64,000 nt of DNA from Limimaricola litoreus (GTDB taxonomy: Bacteria > Pseudomonadota > Alphaproteobacteria > Rhodobacterales > Rhodobacteraceae). Positions 60,859 through 64,000 of the stretch are shown piece by piece. The first letter of the stretch is position 1. The number at the start of each line of letters is the position of its first letter. A program made the translations under genes and the position numbers. Where the stretch lies: NCBI RefSeq assembly GCF_024159025.1, contig NZ_JAMYXC010000210.1:1-64000 (forward strand). Reading direction: 5' to 3'. The notes under the pieces are model-generated. The model was not told the DNA's origin and made no database searches. It was given only the letters and a program-made list of their open reading frames with translations.

Positions 60859-62445
60859 ATGTTCGAGGATCTGCATCTTGCGGCCCGCGCCGCCAATTTC
60901 CGGCCCCTGACGCCGCTTGATCTGCTGGACCGCACGATCGAGGTGCATGGCGGACGTCCCGCCGTGGCATGGCACGACCACAGCTGGACCTATGTGGAGT
61001 TCGGCGCGCTGGTCGCGCGCATGGCCGACTGGCTGCGCGCACAGGGCGTGGGGCGGGGTGACGTGGTCTCGGTCATGCTGACCAACCGGCCCGAGATGCT
61101 GGCCGCGCATTTCGCGGTGCCGGCGCTGGGTGCGGTGCTCAATACGCTCAACACGCGGCTCTCGGCAGAGGAGATCGCCTATATTCTCGACCATGCCGGC
61201 AGCAAGCTCGTGCTGTGCGAGACACGGACCGCCGGAGCGCTTGCAGATGCGGCCGTGCCGGTCACCCGGCTCTGCGACGTGCCGGGCGAAGCCTCGGCAG
61301 GTGGAAGCGGCCTCGATCTCTTCGACGGTCCGGTGCCGGCGCTCGACTGGTCGGGCAATGTCTCGTCCGAGACCCAAGCCATCTCACTCAATTACACATC
61401 GGGCACGACGGGCCGCCCAAAGGGGGTGATCTGCACCCACCGCGGCGCCTATCTCAACGCGGTCGGCAACGTCATGTCGTTGGGCTACACCACAGCGACC
61501 AGCTACCTCTGGACGCTGCCGATGTTCCACTGCAACGGCTGGTGCCACATCTGGGGCGTCACCGCCGCCGGCGGCCTGCATGTCTGTCTGGAGCAGGTCG
61601 AGCCGGCACCGATCCTCGATCTCATCGACCGACACCGCGTCAGCCACATGTGCTGTGCGCCGGTGGTTCTTTACATGCTCCTCGACCACGACGGGGCCGC
61701 GCCTGCGCACCGGGTCAAGGTGATGACCGGCGGCGCCGCCCCCACACCCAGCCTGCTGGCGGGGATGGAGGAGCGCGGCTTCGACCTCGTGCATGGCTAC
61801 GGTCTGACCGAAAGCTACGGTCCGGCCACGTTCAATGATCCCGGTGCGGACGCGCCCGGCACCATCGAGGCCCGCGCGGCGCTGCTGGCGCGGCAGGGCT
61901 ACCGCCATTCCACCACCGGCGGCATCGCCGTTGTCGACGAGACGGGCAAGGAAGTGCCCCGCGACGGCATCACCGAGGGCGAGATCGTGCTGCGCGGCAA
62001 CACGGTGATGGCCGGGTATTTCCGCGACGCCGAGGCGACCGAAGCCAGTTTCGCGGGCGGTCACCTGCACACCGGCGATCTGGCCGTGCGCCACCCCGAC
62101 GGCCAGATAGAGATCCGCGACCGGGCCAAGGATGTGGTCATCTCGGGCGGCGAGAACATCTCGAGCATCGAGGTCGAGACCGTGCTCCACAAACATCCCG
62201 ACGTGCTGCTGGCCGCCGTGGTCGCCGTGCCGCACGACAAGTGGGGCGAGACGCCTTGGGCATTTGTCGAGCCGCGCAGGGGCGCGAGCCTGACCGAGGC
62301 CGATCTCGAAGCCTTCTGCCGCGAACATCTGTCGGGCTTCAAACGGCCGCGCCGCTTCGTCTTCGGCGAGCTGCCTAAGACCGCGACCGGCAAAATCCAG
62401 AAATTCCTGTTGCGGGAGACCGCCAAGACGATGGTGACCCAATGA
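60859..62445 (+). CDS. AMP-dependent acyl-CoA synthetase
   Basis: A 528-residue adenylate-forming ligase: [13 protein letters not shown] (P-loop, near residue 180), [38 protein letters not shown] (hinge Asp/Arg) and the C-terminal Lys in [14 protein letters not shown]. It activates a carboxylic acid to its CoA ester using ATP. GAGGAGG lies 8 bases before the ATG at 60859, which is preferred over a GTG 9 bases upstream. It follows the dehydrogenase gene by 45 bases, and its stop overlaps the kinase gene by 4 bases. It is similar in place to LvaE of levulinate operons. Confidence 0.9.
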   Translation: MFEDLHLAARAANFRPLTPLDLLDRTIEVHGGRPAVAWHDHSWTYVEFGALVARMADWLRAQGVGRGDVVSVMLTNRPEMLAAHFAVPALGAVLNTLNTRLSAEEIAYILDHAGSKLVLCETRTAGALADAAVPVTRLCDVPGEASAGGSGLDLFDGPVPALDWSGNVSSETQAISLNYTSGTTGRPKGVICTHRGAYLNAVGNVMSLGYTTATSYLWTLPMFHCNGWCHIWGVTAAGGLHVCLEQVEPAPILDLIDRHRVSHMCCAPVVLYMLLDHDGAAPAHRVKVMTGGAAPTPSLLAGMEERGFDLVHGYGLTESYGPATFNDPGADAPGTIEARAALLARQGYRHSTTGGIAVVDETGKEVPRDGITEGEIVLRGNTVMAGYFRDAEATEASFAGGHLHTGDLAVRHPDGQIEIRDRAKDVVISGGENISSIEVETVLHKHPDVLLAAVVAVPHDKWGETPWAFVEPRRGASLTEADLEAFCREHLSGFKRPRRFVFGELPKTATGKIQKFLLRETAKTMVTQ

Positions 62446-63488
62446 GCGATCTTGATGCTGCGGCGCTGCGCGATTGGCTGAGCCGCCAGTTTCCCGATGC
62501 TGGCGGCCCTGACGCCGTGCTGGCCTTCGAGCCGATTAGCGGCGGCCAGTCGAACCCCACTTATTTCGTGACCTGGGGTCCGCGGCGGCTGGTGCTCCGG
62601 CGCAAGCCGGCGGGGGCGATCCTGCCCGGCGCCCACGCCATCGAGCGGGAGTTTCGTGTGCTCCGCGCGCTGGAGGGAACCAACGTGCCCGTTCCCCGCG
62701 CATTGGTGCTTGAAGAGGATGCCGGGGTTCTGGGCACGCCCTTCTACGTGATGGAGCGGCTCGAGGGGCGCGTCTTCTCGGACTGTGCGTTGCCCGGGCT
62801 GAGCCCCGAGGAGCGGCGGGCGATGTACCTGTCCATGGCCGAGACGCTGGCGCGGCTTCATGCGCTGCGTCCCGACGAGGTGGGCCTGGACGATTACGGC
62901 CGGCCCGGCGGTTATTTCGAGCGGCAACTGCGTCGCTGGAGCAAGCAATATGCCGACTCGCCCGGTCCGCGCATCCCCGCGCTCGACCGGATGATGGACT
63001 GGCTACCCGCCAACATGCCCGCCGATGACGGTGCGGTTTCCATCGCCCATGGTGATTTCCGGCTGGGCAACATGATGTTCCACCCCACCGAGCCGCGGGT
63101 CGTTGCGGTGCTCGACTGGGAGCTGTCGACTCTCGGCCATCCGCTGGCGGATTTGGGCTTCTGCGTCATGCCCTGGCAGACCGCGCCGGACGAATACGGC
63201 GGCATTCTGGGCCTCGACCATGCGGCGCTCGGCATTCCCTCGCGCGAGGAGTTCGTGGCTCATTACCACGCCCATGCCCGCCAGACGGCGGAACTCACCC
63301 GCTTCCATATGGCCTTCGCGCTCTTTCGCTTCGCGGTGATCTTCGTGGGCATCGCCGACCGCGCCGGGGCGGGCAACGCCGCCTCGAACGAGGCGGCAGA
63401 GCTGGGCCCGCTGGCCGAGCGCTTCGCCATCCGCGCCCTGCAGGCGGCCGGTCTCGATCCGTCGGACGAGGCAGATCCGAGCCGATAG
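62442..63488 (+). CDS. APH-fold phosphotransferase, ACAD10/11 kinase-domain-like
   Basis: A 348-residue kinase of the aminoglycoside-phosphotransferase fold. [10 protein letters not shown] (nucleotide loop), [20 protein letters not shown], then EFRVLRAL (Lys/Glu pair), the catalytic [18 protein letters not shown] (near residue 200) and [17 protein letters not shown] (metal Asp) match the N-terminal kinase domain of ACAD10/11 and LvaA almost word for word. LvaA-type enzymes phosphorylate the 4-hydroxyl of 4-hydroxyacyl-CoA. It overlaps the synthetase gene by 4 bases. Antibiotic resistance is not suggested. Confidence 0.9.
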   Translation: MSDLDAAALRDWLSRQFPDAGGPDAVLAFEPISGGQSNPTYFVTWGPRRLVLRRKPAGAILPGAHAIEREFRVLRALEGTNVPVPRALVLEEDAGVLGTPFYVMERLEGRVFSDCALPGLSPEERRAMYLSMAETLARLHALRPDEVGLDDYGRPGGYFERQLRRWSKQYADSPGPRIPALDRMMDWLPANMPADDGAVSIAHGDFRLGNMMFHPTEPRVVAVLDWELSTLGHPLADLGFCVMPWQTAPDEYGGILGLDHAALGIPSREEFVAHYHAHARQTAELTRFHMAFALFRFAVIFVGIADRAGAGNAASNEAAELGPLAERFAIRALQAAGLDPSDEADPSR

Positions 63489-63511
63489 GCCAAGACCCGA
63501 AAGGTCGTGAC

Positions 63512-64000
63512 ATGACACTGCTCAGACGTATCGAAAGTCTCAATGTGCTGATCGGCAAGGCGGTGTCCTTCCTGATCTGGATCGGCATCGTCGTTCTGTG
63601 CTGGGAGGTGGTCGCCCGCTATGTCTTCGGCGCGCCCACGATCTGGGCGCATGGCTACACCCAGCGCATCTTTGGCGCCTATTTCGTGATGGTGGGCGCC
63701 TATACGCTCATCCGCCGCAACCATGTCCGTGTCGACCTGCTGCTGGGCACCCGCTCGCCGCGGTTCAACGCCTTTCTCGATCTGGTCAACTGCGCCTTCC
63801 TCATCATCTGGGGCGTCGTCCTGGTCTGGGAGGGCTTCTGGCTGTTCGAGGACGCCTGGCGCTACAACGAGCTGGATGACAGCGTGCTGCGCCACCCCAT
63901 GTGGCCGATCAAGCTGTCGCTGTTCCTCGGCGCCCTGCTCATCACCGTCCAAGGGGTGATCGAGGCGGTCCGCGCGCTGGTGCTGATCGTCAATCCCGAT
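63512..64000 (+). CDS. TRAP transporter small permease subunit (DctQ-like), truncated by window end
   Basis: 163 codons are visible and the frame runs off the window. Four hydrophobic segments are seen (VSFLIWIGIVVLCWEVVARY, AYFVMVGAYTLI, FLDLVNCAFLIIWGVVLVWE, SLFLGALLITVQGVIEAVRA), with ARYVFGAPTIWAHG after helix 1 and the RRNHVRVDL motif after helix 2, as in DctQ. The large permease and receptor probably follow outside. It is 23 bases after the kinase gene, so it is probably part of the same operon and brings in its substrate. Confidence 0.87.
   Translation, partial: MTLLRRIESLNVLIGKAVSFLIWIGIVVLCWEVVARYVFGAPTIWAHGYTQRIFGAYFVMVGAYTLIRRNHVRVDLLLGTRSPRFNAFLDLVNCAFLIIWGVVLVWEGFWLFEDAWRYNELDDSVLRHPMWPIKLSLFLGALLITVQGVIEAVRALVLIVNPD

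Noticed and set aside
62442-63488. Aminoglycoside phosphotransferase-type resistance gene
   Set aside because: The motifs match the ACAD10/11 and LvaA kinase group and the gene is embedded in an acyl-CoA operon.

Overview
This is a GC-rich, densely coding bacterial chromosome segment. The gene content points to an alphaproteobacterium, most likely a marine Rhodobacterales (roseobacter-type) strain: TRAP transporters of two classes, small DUF1127 proteins, LysR and TetR regulators, a Calx-beta/RTX secreted protein and acyl-CoA catabolism. This assignment is inferred from gene content; there is no rRNA or other marker gene in the window.

Layout. 0-4.3 kb: the end of an HlyD-type efflux adaptor, its DUF2955 membrane partner, an AI-2E-family permease and a phospholipase D-like (cardiolipin synthase-type) enzyme. 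4.5-15.4 kb: a LysR regulator and a seven-gene peptide operon (Tat-exported binding protein, two permeases, two ATPases, and two cytosolic serine peptidases/hydrolases). 15.5-20.4 kb: a stress-flavoured stretch with a Rnk-like gene, two DUF1127 genes, an MFS permease and Dps. Each DUF1127 gene is preceded by a copy of the same roughly 115-nt RNA element with its own promoter-like sequence and intrinsic terminator; a third, diverged terminator lies before the Rnk-like gene. 20.7-32.9 kb: a MliC-like protein, then an electrophile/quinone defence island with a Kef-type K+/H+ antiporter, FMN reductase, GST, HxlR regulator with two matching palindromes, pirin, WrbA, DoxX, GNAT, MhqD-like esterase, MhqO-like ring-cleaving dioxygenase and a LysR with a T-N11-A operator. 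33-34.4 kb: a cupin and an SMP-30-like lactonase.

34.8-45.5 kb: a LysR gene divergent from one long operon: TAXI-TRAP transporter, intracellular sulfatase, SulP anion transporter, and homogentisate dioxygenase, maleylacetoacetate isomerase and fumarylacetoacetase. The arrangement suggests import of a sulfated aromatic, cytoplasmic desulfation, sulfate export and ring cleavage through homogentisate. 45.8-47.7 kb: a second dioxygenase-esterase-GNAT module in which the first two proteins are fused.

47.7-56.6 kb: an insertion-sequence graveyard around a 1031-residue Calx-beta/RTX protein. It holds a decayed IS3 element, an IS110 transposase gene split by a second IS110-family element whose own gene carries three C-to-T-type nonsense codons, and a largely intact IS110 copy in opposite orientation. 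56.7-64 kb: thiolase and TetR facing an SDR, an acyl-CoA dehydrogenase, an acyl-CoA synthetase and an APH-fold kinase. The kinase and dehydrogenase look like separate-gene versions of the two halves of mammalian ACAD10/11, which suggests catabolism of 4-hydroxy acids via phospho-acyl-CoA. A TRAP small permease running off the window end probably supplies the substrate.

The most interesting candidates are the sulfatase-homogentisate operon, the ACAD10/11-like operon, the repeated DUF1127-linked RNA and the quinone-defence island with its duplicated, partly fused module.
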